A DNA stretch of 64,000 nt. Origin: JACCTH01 sp963761985. Its GTDB lineage: Bacteria; Actinomycetota; Acidimicrobiia; Spongiisociales; ZC4RG35. Below, in pieces: positions 1-8,917 of the stretch. Under the pieces are notes generated by a model. That model was not told where the DNA came from and made no database searches. It saw only the letters and a list, made by a program, of their open reading frames with translations. Made by a program: the position numbers and the translations under genes. The stretch lies in the NCBI GenBank assembly GCA_963761985.1, contig CAVXIT010000005.1, positions 62,001 to 126,000 on the forward strand, written 5' to 3'. Numbering within the stretch: the first letter of the stretch is position 1; every line of letters starts with the position of its first letter.

Positions 1-1
1 G

Positions 2-349
2 GGCAGGGGCGTGTCGGTACACAGAGCAGACTGCACCAACATCTCCTCTTTGTCCGATCGGCGCATGGTCGAGGTTTCCTGGCCCCCAGACCGGGTCGGA
101 TCGTTTGCGGTTTGGATCCAGGTCGAAGCCCTCGATCGCACGCGGCTCCTCCGCGACGTGACCGCGGGCATCTCCGACCTCGGGGGCAACATCCTCGCTT
201 CTTCTTCGGTGACCGGCCGGGACCGTGTCGCGGTTCTGCGGTATGAAGTAGAGCTCTCCGATCCAGGGGCGCTCCCTCGACTCCTTTCCGACTTGAAGGG
301 CGTAGACGGAGTCTTTGCGGCCTACCGCATCGTTACCGAGCCCTCCTAG
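2..349 (+). CDS. relA: RelA/SpoT (p)ppGpp synthetase/hydrolase, C-terminal end (partial)
   Basis: Only the last 115 residues are present; the gene begins before the window. The reading frame opens with GRGVSVHRADC, the conserved stretch just before the ACT domain of long RelA/SpoT proteins, followed by an ACT domain (VQVEALDRTRLLRDVTAGISD-like core) that ends at the stop. In the family this C-terminal part senses ribosome or amino-acid status and regulates the catalytic half, which cannot be seen here. Position upstream of hisS/aspS fits the usual actinobacterial neighbourhood. An ORF caller would place a start at GTG 11, but the frame is open to the window edge, so this is a 5'-truncated gene. 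Confidence 0.88.
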   Translation, partial: GRGVSVHRADCTNISSLSDRRMVEVSWPPDRVGSFAVWIQVEALDRTRLLRDVTAGISDLGGNILASSSVTGRDRVAVLRYEVELSDPGALPRLLSDLKGVDGVFAAYRIVTEPS

Positions 350-352
350 TTC

Positions 353-997
353 GTGCTGATCGCAACGGCCCCGCTCTGGCTTGCAGCCACAAACACCTAT
401 GTCGTGGCTTCTGAACGCGGCGGGTTGGCGGTTGTCATCGACGCTCCGCCCGACGATCAGGCCATCGTTGACCTGCTCGAAACGAACCAGCTATCTCCGG
501 TCGCCCTGCTCTTGACTCATGGCCACGTCGACCACAGCGGTGGTGCCGGGCCCTTCGCCCGGCGTACGGGGGCAGTCGTTTACACCCACCCGTCTGATGA
601 CTATCTCACGCTGCGTCCGACGGATCAGCTGCAGGGCTTGTTCGGGTACTCGCCGCCAGGCGACTGGGAACCTCCGACATTTCGCACAGATCTCGTCGAC
701 GGTGAAGTGCTCACCCTGGCCGGAATCCAGCTCGAGGTGCGGCATACGCCCGGACATACACCCGGCCACTGCTGCTTCCTCCTCGCTGCCGAAGGAGTGC
801 TCTTCTCGGGTGACCAACTGTTCGCCGGTTCGGTAGGCCGCACCGATCTCCCCGGCGGCGACTGGGACACACTCTTGGACTCGATGAAACGACGAGTCCT
901 CGATCTCGACGACGAGGTGCGGGTGCTTCCCGGTCATGGCCCCGAAACCACCATCGGCGCCGAACGCCGCCACAACCCGTTCTTAGGAGACCTCTAG
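353..997 (+). CDS. Metallo-beta-lactamase-fold hydrolase (glyoxalase II-like)
   Basis: A 214-residue MBL-fold protein starting at GTG 353, three bases after the relA stop. The metal-binding motif THGHVDH places H56, H58, D60 and H61; further ligands are in HTPGHTPGH, SGDQLF and the terminal PGHGP. Length and motif spacing match glyoxalase II-like hydrolases encoded beside relA in many actinobacteria, which probably cleave a thioester; the substrate is not shown by the sequence. The stop codon overlaps the stop of the convergent aldo/keto reductase in the palindrome CTAG. Confidence 0.85.
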   Translation: MLIATAPLWLAATNTYVVASERGGLAVVIDAPPDDQAIVDLLETNQLSPVALLLTHGHVDHSGGAGPFARRTGAVVYTHPSDDYLTLRPTDQLQGLFGYSPPGDWEPPTFRTDLVDGEVLTLAGIQLEVRHTPGHTPGHCCFLLAAEGVLFSGDQLFAGSVGRTDLPGGDWDTLLDSMKRRVLDLDDEVRVLPGHGPETTIGAERRHNPFLGDL

Positions 998-1944
998 AGC
1001 TTCAGCCCGTCGATCAACGCGACCTCTTCGGCCGACAACACGCCGCTTCGTTCGGATTCCAGCGCTTCTTTGAGCTCTGTTCGATTCTTCACTCCAAGCA
1101 CAACGGTGTCGACTCCTTCCACAGAAAGGGCGTATCGATAGGCGAGGGAAGCAGGTGTTTCGCCCATCTCGGCAGCGAGCGCACGAAAAGGAGCAGCACG
1201 CTCGAAGTCGGCTGCCACCCAATGATCCCCAGGAAGCTCCCGGTCGATTGCATTGGTGAGAGCTCCGGCCTGGAGAGCGCGGATGCCCATAACGCCTGTG
1301 CCACGGGTGACTGCGCTAGCGATCAGGTCGCGCAAGCGAGGCGGTTCATCCGACCACGCCATGTCACCCGGGGAGTTGAGAGCATTGGCGACCACTTGCA
1401 CGGCAGCCGGGCTGGGTTCCTCTCCAAGGACTGGAATCACGGTGCTTGGTGGATGAGCGCCGGTGATACCCCAAGCACCAACCAGACCGCGTTCGACAAG
1501 ATTCTCCAAAGCCGGGCGAGCGACCTCTCGAAAGAGCGCTAAGGGAGTTCTTGTGTCGGTGCCTTGCGAATCGTCGGCAACGATCGGGCTGTGGAGAAAA
1601 AACAGGTCGACAAAGTCAACCTTCATTCGTGCAAGGCTTTGCTCGAGGGAGCGCTGCATTGCCTCACCAATTTCGGAGGCAGGAGCATTACCCACGTGGT
1701 GCTTCGTTCCGATTCGGAGACCCGCCGGCAGGCTGCCATGAAAGGCATCGCCCAGGACAGTCTCCGCTTCACCGTCTCCGTAACTGGGGGCCACATCGAC
1801 AAGCGTGATGCCGGAGTCGACAGCCTCTCGTAGCGTCGCAACCGACTCGGATCGGTTTGTCGACCCCCATACCTGACCAATTCCCCCACCACCAATGGTC
1901 AGGACGCTAACTGGCCACAAGGAACCGAGCATTCTGGTTTCCAT
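994..1944 (-). CDS. Aldo/keto reductase
   Basis: A 316-residue aldo/keto reductase of the D-threo-aldose/L-fucose dehydrogenase-like branch. The (beta/alpha)8 core begins with VLTIGGGGIGQVWG; candidate catalytic residues are D and Y in DVAPSYGDGEAE, K in IGTKHH and H in FLHSP. The C-terminal half has the usual NADPH-side VLGVKNRTEL stretch. Start is placed at ATG 1944 (METRMLGS) rather than an upstream in-frame start because the fold begins there. It is convergent with the MBL gene, sharing 4 bp at the stops. Substrate unknown. Confidence 0.85.
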   Translation of the reverse strand: METRMLGSLWPVSVLTIGGGGIGQVWGSTNRSESVATLREAVDSGITLVDVAPSYGDGEAETVLGDAFHGSLPAGLRIGTKHHVGNAPASEIGEAMQRSLEQSLARMKVDFVDLFFLHSPIVADDSQGTDTRTPLALFREVARPALENLVERGLVGAWGITGAHPPSTVIPVLGEEPSPAAVQVVANALNSPGDMAWSDEPPRLRDLIASAVTRGTGVMGIRALQAGALTNAIDRELPGDHWVAADFERAAPFRALAAEMGETPASLAYRYALSVEGVDTVVLGVKNRTELKEALESERSGVLSAEEVALIDGLKL

Positions 1945-2064
1945 CAACGTGGACTTTCCCACTGCCAGGGTCGGCAGCCAAACCAAACTTTCTCCGAAAT
2001 ATCTTTCCGATCTGGTCCGAAAACGATGTTTCTGTCAGGGGTGGCCTTCATAGTTGGTCCGAGT

Positions 2065-2083
2065 GGTGTTCTTGGGGAACACC
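2065..2083. promoter_or_regulatory. Hairpin upstream of the 13E12 ORF
   Basis: A perfect 7-bp inverted repeat, GGTGTTC and GAACACC around TTGGG, lies 14 bp upstream of the GTG start of the DUF222 ORF, in the gap between two divergent genes. It could be an operator or an RNA hairpin; there is no T-tract, so it does not look like a terminator. Confidence 0.4.
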
Positions 2084-2097
2084 GGTGATTTTCGGGA

Positions 2098-3228
2098 GTG
2101 GCGGGGCAAGTAGTGGGACAGTTGCAGTCCGCGATCGACCAGCTGGCGCTGGAGCCGATCGAACAGTTCACTGTGGTCGAGTTGGCCGATTCGCTGGTCG
2201 AGCTGGAAGCTTCGGTGTCACGGCTCGAGGCGGAACGATGCCGTCGGCTCGCCCTGTTCGCTGACCGTAAGGCTCATCGAGAGTTGGAGTATTCCTCTCC
2301 GTCGGCGTTTCTGGTCGACCGAGCCAAAATCGCTCCCGGCCGGGCCACTCGCCTCGTCGCTCAAGCCGAGGCGTTGGCGCAGATGCAGTACACAGCTTCG
2401 GCCTGGACGGCGGGTTCGCTGTCGGCCGATCAGGCCCGTCATCTATTTACTTGTCAGACCGTCGACGCAGAAACCTTCGCCGCCCATGAGGAGATGCTCG
2501 TCGACACTGTCTCGGACCTTTCGATCGTCGACACCGGCCGGGCGGTGGCCTATTGGCGGGAGGCGGACAACCCGTCTGGAGCGGCTGCAGAACAGGAGAA
2601 GCTGTATGGGATGCGGCGGCTACATCTGTCGCAAACCTTCGAGGGGATGTTCCGCCTCGACGGCTATCTCGATCCGGTAACCGGCGAAATCGTGAAGGCC
2701 GCTTTGGATGCGGCCACTCCACCCCCGGCCCAGGGAGACCCCCGCACCCCGGCGCAGCGGCGAGCCGACGCCCTCGCCGATCTCTGCCGCCAAGCCCTCG
2801 ATACCGGTGACCTGCCTGAGCAGGGTGGCGAGAGGCCGCATTTGCTGGTTCTGGTCGGAGCCGAACGGCTCCACCCGTCCATCCACCGCACCGGGGTGGC
2901 CGAAACGGTCAGCGGCACCGTCTTCACCCAGACCACCATCGACTGCCTCGCCTGTGACTGCGCCGTCACCCGGATCGTCTTCGGGCCGAATTCTGAAATC
3001 GTTGATGTCGGCCGGAAAACCAGAGTCATCCCGCCGGCTTTGCGAAGGGCGGTCATCGCCCGCGACCGGCGCTGCCAACATCCAGGCTGTCCCAGACCCT
3101 CAAAATGGTGCGACATCGACCACATCATCGCCTGGCAAGACGGCGGAACCACCAGCCTCGACAACCTCCAACTCCTCTGCCGCTACCACCACCGGCTCAA
3201 ACATTTTCGGACACCACTACGTCAGTAG
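2098..3228 (+). CDS. 13E12-family DUF222 protein with HNH endonuclease domain, C-terminally short
   Basis: A 376-residue protein of the 13E12 repeat family common in actinobacteria. The DUF222 part (about residues 20-300) contains GMFRLDGYLDPVTGEIV; the HNH domain near the C-terminus shows RDRRCQHPGCPRP, CDIDHIIAWQDGG, NLQLLCRYHH. The family usually continues some tens of residues past the HHRLKH segment; this copy stops after RTPLRQ, so it appears clipped at its 3' end just before hisS. The family is multicopy and behaves like a mobile or selfish gene, but no transposase or flanking repeat is visible here. It lies between relA and hisS, which are normally close together. Confidence 0.85.
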   Translation: MAGQVVGQLQSAIDQLALEPIEQFTVVELADSLVELEASVSRLEAERCRRLALFADRKAHRELEYSSPSAFLVDRAKIAPGRATRLVAQAEALAQMQYTASAWTAGSLSADQARHLFTCQTVDAETFAAHEEMLVDTVSDLSIVDTGRAVAYWREADNPSGAAAEQEKLYGMRRLHLSQTFEGMFRLDGYLDPVTGEIVKAALDAATPPPAQGDPRTPAQRRADALADLCRQALDTGDLPEQGGERPHLLVLVGAERLHPSIHRTGVAETVSGTVFTQTTIDCLACDCAVTRIVFGPNSEIVDVGRKTRVIPPALRRAVIARDRRCQHPGCPRPSKWCDIDHIIAWQDGGTTSLDNLQLLCRYHHRLKHFRTPLRQ

Positions 3229-3275
3229 CCGGCGCAGTCCCAGATATCCCCGTGGGTACCCTGCCCGTCCTAGCC

Positions 3276-4626
3276 ATGACTCCCTCCACTGGTTCGCCAA
3301 TCAAGCCTCGCACCATGCCCGGGGTGCTCGAGTTGCTGCCACTCGAACAGGTGGCCTTCGACGAGATGATCGAGGTGATTCGGCGCGAATTCGAACGGTT
3401 CGGCGTATCTGCCGATCGTGACGCCCGCTATCGAGTTGACCGAGGTGCTGCTCCGCAAGACGAGTGGAGAAACAGAGCGCCAGGTCTATTTGGTCCAATC
3501 CACCGGCTCGGCCGAACAGGGCGAAGACCCCGAGCTAGCCCTGCGTTTTGATCTCACGGTGCCTCTGGCGCGGTATGTGGCCGAGCATGAGCACCAGCTC
3601 AGTTTTCCTTTCCGCCGCTTCCAGATCCAGCAGGTTTATCGCGGGGAGCGCCCGCAAAAGGGGCGGTATCGCGAGTTTTTCCAGTGCGACATCGACGTCG
3701 TCGACCGCAACGAGCTGAGCCTCCGTTTCGATGCCGAGATACCGGCAGTGATCAATTCCGTGTTCCAGGCCCTTGGATTTGGCGAGTTCGTCATCAGGCT
3801 CAACAACCGGAAGCTGCTCGCCGGGCTCATAGAGGTGCTGAAAATTGAGCCGCAGGCGGAGGCGCTGCGCGAATTGGACAAGCTCGAGAAGCGCGGAGCC
3901 AAGAAAGTTGTCGAGTCGCTGATTTCCGCGGGTGTCAACGACCATTCGGCTCAACGGCTGGTGGAATTGACCGGGACCGGGGTCAAGCAAGGCTCGGAGG
4001 CAGAGGTCCTGCTTGCGGAGCTCGAGGGAGACAACGCACTCCTCGCCAAAGGAGTGTCAGAGATGCGAGCGGTCCTCGAGATGGTGGGGGAGTGGGGAGT
4101 ACCCATAGATCGGTATGGACTCGACCTCTCGATCGCCCGCGGTCTCGATTACTACACCGGCACTGTCTACGAGACGACGCTGGTGGCACACCCCGAAATC
4201 GGAAGCATTTGCTCCGGAGGGCGGTACGACGATCTAGCCGGGCAATACACAAAGTCGAGGCTGCCTGGAGTCGGGATCTCGATCGGGTTGAGCAGACTTT
4301 TCTGGCAACTCCAGCAGGCCGGGCTGGTCGCCACCGACAAGAGCACCATCGACGTGCTCGTGGGTTTGCTCGACGAGGCGGGGTTGAGCGAAGCTCTCGG
4401 CATGGCTGCCGACCTGCGGGCGGCCGGGTTCAACGTTGAGTCGGTGCTCGAACCCGACCGGATCGGAAACCAGCTCAAGTATGCGAGCCGAAGCGGGATC
4501 AACTACTACGTCGTCGCCGGCGAAGAGGAGCGCGGTCGCCGTCAGGTGCTGGTGAGAGATCTCGGAAGCGAGACCCAGCAGGTCGTAGACCGGCATGACC
4601 TCGTCGCCACTGTGGCCGGCACATGA
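3276..4626 (+). CDS. hisS: Histidyl-tRNA synthetase, interrupted by one frameshift
   Basis: Class II HisRS that charges tRNA-His. The N-terminus starts at ATG 3276 (MTPSTGSPIKP) and runs to FERFG; the frame then moves +1 at about 3405, where one extra G separates GGC from TATCTG, and continues YLPIVTPAIELTEVLL. Removing that base gives 449 residues, normal for HisRS. Motif 2 (FQIQQVYRGERPQKGRYREF), the HisA signature LDYYTGTVYE and motif 3 (GVGISIGLSRLFW) are all intact. The stop overlaps aspS in ATGA. The break in an otherwise perfect essential gene is most likely a sequence error. Confidence 0.9.
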
Positions 4627-6375
4627 CCTTTCGAACTCATCGAGCAGCGGAAGTCGTTGCCATGGAAGGCCAGAGCGTCACCTTGGCCGGTTGGGTGGCG
4701 CGACGACGGGATCACGGCGGAATCACCTTCATCGATCTGCGCGACGCCTCCGGGATCGCCCAGGTGGTAGCTGATGGGTTGGCAACCGATGAGCTTCGGA
4801 TGGAGTACTGCATCCGCGTGACCGGTACGGTGCGGCCGCGACCGGACGGAACGGTGAACCCCGATCTCGCGACCGGGGCCGTTGAGGTAGCGGCCGATGC
4901 GATCGAGATCTTGAGCCCTTCCGACCCCCTGCCGTTCATGCTCGACGATCGGGTCGATGCCGACGAAACCACTCGTCTCGAGTACCGCTATCTCGACCTG
5001 CGCCGGCCCCGCATGGCAGCCAACCTGGTGGCTCGATCGCGGGCCGTGTCTGCAATCCGACGAACCCTCGAAGGCTTGGGGTTTCTCGAAGTGGAAACGC
5101 CGACCTTGGTGCGGTCCACGCCGGAGGGAGCGCGCGATGTCCTCGTGCCCTCTCGGTTGCAGCAGGGTTCGTTCTACGCGCTTCCCCAATCACCGCAGCT
5201 CTTCAAACAACTCTTGATGGTGGCCGGCGTCGAGCGCTACTTCCAGATCGCCCGTTGTTACCGCGACGAGGACTTCCGGGCCGACCGTCAGATCGAATTC
5301 ACCCAGCTCGACCTGGAAGGCGCCTATTGGGCCGAGGAGGACGTGCAAGCAACGATCGAAGCCGCGCTCGCCGCCGTCGTCGAGGACCTCCGTCGCGCGA
5401 ACGCTGCCGCTCCCGTTTCCACGGCTTACCTGGCAGGAGTCGATGGATCGCTATGGCGTCGACAAGCCGGATCTGCGTTTCGGAATGGAGATTCGGGAGC
5501 TGTCCTCCGTCTTCGGTGCCACCGGGTTTCGCGGCTTCGCCAGTGCCCTCGAGAGCGGCGGCACTATTCGTGGGATCAATGTCGGGGCCATCGACTTTCC
5601 TCGCTCACGCGCCGACAAACTGACCGAAGCGGCTAAGGCACTCGGCGCGGCAGGTCTGGTGTGGATGGTGATGGAGGCAGATGGGACCTTGCGTTCGCCG
5701 GTCGCCAAGTTCCTCAGCGATGATGAACAGAAGGCAATCGTCGAAGGGCTCGAAGGAAAACCAGGCGACGTGCTTCTATTGGTTGCCGGGGCGTGGCGAA
5801 CCTCGGTCGCAGTTCTCGGCAACCTCCGCCTGGAGCTGGGCAAGCCGGAGGGGCATGAGGAGCTGGCCTTTGCCTGGGTGACCGATTTCCCGATGTTCGA
5901 AGAGTCGGCCGTCGGAGCGCTCACTTTCTCGCACCATCCTTTCACCTCGCCCCAGGATGTCGAGCAGATGAGAGAACGTCCCCTCGAGGCGAAGGCGCGG
6001 GCCTACGACGTTGTGGTCAACGGCATCGAGCTCGGCTCAGGATCGATCAGAATTCACCACCCTGATTTGCAGCGCCAGGTATTCGACATCCTCGGGATCA
6101 GTGCGGAGGAACAGGAGAGCCGCTTCGGTTGGTTCCTGCGCGCTCTTCGCTTCGGCACTCCGCCCCATGGCGGATTCGCTTTCGGCATTGATCGGCTGGT
6201 CATGGTCCTCCAGGAAGAACCGAACATTCGTGAAGTGATCCCGTTCCCCAAGACGCAGACCGGGAATGACCCGATGACGAAGAGTCCGTCGCCGGTGGAC
6301 GAGAAGCAGCTTTCCGAGCTGGGCATCGCACTAACAAAAGACAATTCGGCAAAAAAGCAATCGTCGGAGGACTAG
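4623..6375 (+). CDS. aspS: Aspartyl-tRNA synthetase, interrupted by one frameshift
   Basis: Bacterial-type AspRS: N-terminal OB fold (VTLAGWVARRRDHGG), motif 1 region (YRYLDLRRPRM), motif 2 (FQIARCYRDEDFRADRQIEF), a GAD insertion, and motif 3 (FAFGIDRLVM). The frame shifts +1 in the C-run 5412-5414; dropping one C joins NAAA to PFPRLTWQESMDRYG with no loss and gives 583 residues. The start ATG 4623 overlaps the hisS stop. Apart from the break every conserved block is present, so the gene is probably functional in the organism. Confidence 0.9.
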
Positions 6376-7684
6376 CTGGCTGATCTATTCAGCACTCGGG
6401 CAGAAGAACAACTTCTCTCGGTCGCGCCGCTCGCCACTCGCATACGGCCACGCAATCTCGATGAGATGGTCGGCCAACCGGGTCTCCTCAAACCCGGCGC
6501 CGCATTCCGGCGGATGGTCGAGAGCGGCAGCCCCGTCTTCGATGATCCTGTGGGGCCCGCCTGGCACCGGCAAGACCACGCTGGCCCGACTGGTGGCGAC
6601 CCAAACCGAAGCGGCGTTCGAAACTCTGTCCGCTACGTCAGCCGGGGTCAAGGACATCCGTGAGGTCCTCGCCCGGGCTCGACAGCGACTGCAGACCGAC
6701 GAAATGCGAACCGTTCTCTTCCTCGACGAGATCCATCGTTTCAACAAAGGCCAGCAAGACTCGCTGCTGCCGGGCGTCGAGGACGGAACGATCATTCTCA
6801 TCGGCGCCACCACCGAGAACCCGTTCTTCGAGGTCAACTCACCCCTCGTTTCGCGCTCGACCATCTTCCGCCTCGAGAGCATCGGACCTGAGGCCATCGG
6901 AATCTTGCTCGACCGCGCTCTGGGCGATGCCGAGCGCGGACTCGGCACGATGAATCTCACGATTGAACAAGCTGCCCGTGATGACCTCGCCCAGCGCACC
7001 GGCGGCGATGCCCGCCTGGCGCTCAACAGTCTCGAAGTCGCCGCGGCTTTGGCGAGGGGTCGCGGGTCGGCGGTGATCGAAGATCCCGACGTGGAAGAGG
7101 CATTACAGCGACGGGTCATCCGCTACGACAAGACCGGCGACCAGCACTACGACGTGATCTCAGCCTTCATCAAAAGTATGCGGGGGTCGGACCCCGACGC
7201 ATCGCTCTTCTGGCTCCACTTAATGATCAATGCCGGTGAGGATCCCGAATTCATCGCCCGTCGGATGATCGTGTTCGCGTCCGAGGACGTTGGGCTCGCC
7301 GACCCGTGGGCACTGCAGATCGCGGTGGCAGCCAGCGCGGCGCTGGCTCATGTCGGTCTCCCCGAGGCCAGCTACAACCTCACCCAGGCCTGTATCTATC
7401 TCGCCACCGCGCCCAAATCGAACTCGGTGGCGCGGGCGATCAACGCGGCCAATGAAGCGGTGGCCGCCGCCAACTCGCCACGGGTCCCCCGTCATCTTCG
7501 CTCCTCGGGGGCCCGGGGCTACAAATATCCGCATGACGACCCGGCCGGCGTCGTTGCCCAGAGGTATTGGCCCGAGGGGGCCGACAGCGAGCTTCTCTAC
7601 CACCCGTCGCAAGCGGGTTTCGAGGCCAAGATTGCTGAACGTCAGCGGATGGCCGACGAAATCCTGGGCAAGGACGCGCGCTGA
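6376..7684 (+). CDS. rarA: Replication-associated recombination protein A (RarA/MgsA), CTG start, one frameshift
   Basis: AAA+ ATPase that acts at stalled forks. The N-terminus LADLFSTRAEEQLLS is typical for RarA and can only begin at CTG 6376, directly after the aspS TAG; a good Shine-Dalgarno GGAGG (6366-6370) lies 5 nt upstream. The frame shifts +1 in the CCCC run 6531-6534, joining RRMVESGS to PSSMILWGPPGTGKTTLA (Walker A). Walker B is FLDEIHRFNKGQQD. Corrected length is 435 residues, as in the family. The C-terminal RarA tetramerisation region (PHDDPAGVVAQRYWPEG) is intact. Confidence 0.9.
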
Positions 7685-8916
7685 GGCGGCTCGCGCTGGT
7701 TCTTGTGGCGGCATGCGCGGTCACGCCGGTAGCCACCACTGCCTCAACGAACACTTCGACCTCAGCCGTCGCCACGACAACCACCGCCGCACAGGCAACT
7801 ACCACTGCTGTTTCGACAACTACCACGTCACCGACCACGACGACGCTCGCTCCGCTCCAGGCTTTGGAATTGGTCACAGTTGCCGAGGGGCTGATCCAAC
7901 CGGTGCTCCTGCTCAGTCCACCCAACGATGAGCGCCGCTTCGTCCTCGAGCGAACCGGGGTCATCTCGATTTTGAACGCCGATGGATCAGTCGCGACATT
8001 TCTCGACCTCCGTGATCGGGTGAACAGCGGCGGGATCGAACAGGGTTTGCTCGGAATGGCCTTTCACCCCGACTATGCACAAAACGGGCGCTTCTTCGTC
8101 TATTACTACCGACTGGGGGCCGAGCAAACCAGGCTCTCAGAGTTCACGGTGAGTTCGGAGGCTTCGCTTGCCGATCCGGCCAGCGAGCGCGAACTGCTCA
8201 CGTTCGACAAGCCCACCACCCGGCACAACGGCGGCATGTTGCTGTTCGGACCTGACGAGTACCTGTGGCTGTCGCTGGGCGAAGGAGGCAAGGCTTCGCT
8301 CAACTCGCAGGATCCGTTCCGGCTCTTGTCTTCAATCCTGCGCCTCGATGTCGACCAACTTGCTGGTCCTACGGGTCAGCCCTACGGAATCCCACCGGAC
8401 AATCCCTATGCCGACGGAATAGAAGGTGCACCGGAGGTCTGGGCGAAGGGTTTGCGCAATCCGTGGCGATTTACGATCGATGCTGGGCTGGCCTACATCG
8501 CCGATGTCGGTCACGAGGACCTGGAGGAGATCAACGTCGTTCCGTTGGACGGGGCTCCTTACAACTTCGGCTGGCTGCGGATGGAGGGCACGCAATGTTT
8601 CCAATCGGGTTGCGACCCTGTTGCCGAAAGTCTGACTTTGCCAATCGTGGAGTACACGCATGCCGAGGGATGCTCGGTTACTGGTGGCTTCGTCTATCAA
8701 GGCCTGGCCATCCCTGAGCTCAACGGCCATTACTTCTATGGAGACTGGTGCGGGGAATGGGTCCGCTCGTTTCGTTTCGAGGGCGGCGAGCTCCTCGATC
8801 ACCAGACCCGCTTCGAGGAAGTCGGACAAATCAACAGCTTCGGCGTCGACCACGCGGGAGAGCTCTACTTGATGACGTACGAAGGTGAAATCAAACAGGT
8901 GGTAGGGCGCCGGTAA
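7681..8916 (+). CDS. PQQ-type soluble aldose/glucose dehydrogenase-like lipoprotein, CTG start
   Basis: A secreted six-bladed beta-propeller of the glucose/sorbosone dehydrogenase family. The likely start is CTG 7681, overlapping the rarA stop in CTGA, with AAGGA 6 nt upstream; it adds RRLALVLVAAC, a short lipoprotein signal with lipobox LVAAC. Starting at GTG 7705 would remove the signal. A Thr/Ser-rich linker of about 35 residues follows, then the propeller (GLLGMAFHPDY, GEGGKASLNSQDP, GLRNPWRFTID, GFVYQG, YFYGDWCGEW). The family oxidises sugars with PQQ; many actinobacterial members are uncharacterised, so cofactor and substrate are open. It sits between rarA and alaS. Confidence 0.8.
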   Translation: MRRLALVLVAACAVTPVATTASTNTSTSAVATTTTAAQATTTAVSTTTTSPTTTTLAPLQALELVTVAEGLIQPVLLLSPPNDERRFVLERTGVISILNADGSVATFLDLRDRVNSGGIEQGLLGMAFHPDYAQNGRFFVYYYRLGAEQTRLSEFTVSSEASLADPASERELLTFDKPTTRHNGGMLLFGPDEYLWLSLGEGGKASLNSQDPFRLLSSILRLDVDQLAGPTGQPYGIPPDNPYADGIEGAPEVWAKGLRNPWRFTIDAGLAYIADVGHEDLEEINVVPLDGAPYNFGWLRMEGTQCFQSGCDPVAESLTLPIVEYTHAEGCSVTGGFVYQGLAIPELNGHYFYGDWCGEWVRSFRFEGGELLDHQTRFEEVGQINSFGVDHAGELYLMTYEGEIKQVVGRR

Positions 8917-8917
8917 C

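Noticed and set aside
491..973. Long antisense ORFs within high-GC genes (for example opposite the MBL gene).
   Set aside because: They shadow conserved genes, have arginine/proline-rich composition typical of off-frame GC-rich DNA, and show no domains.
2098..3228. 13E12 ORF as part of an insertion sequence.
   Set aside because: No terminal inverted repeats, target duplication or transposase were seen.
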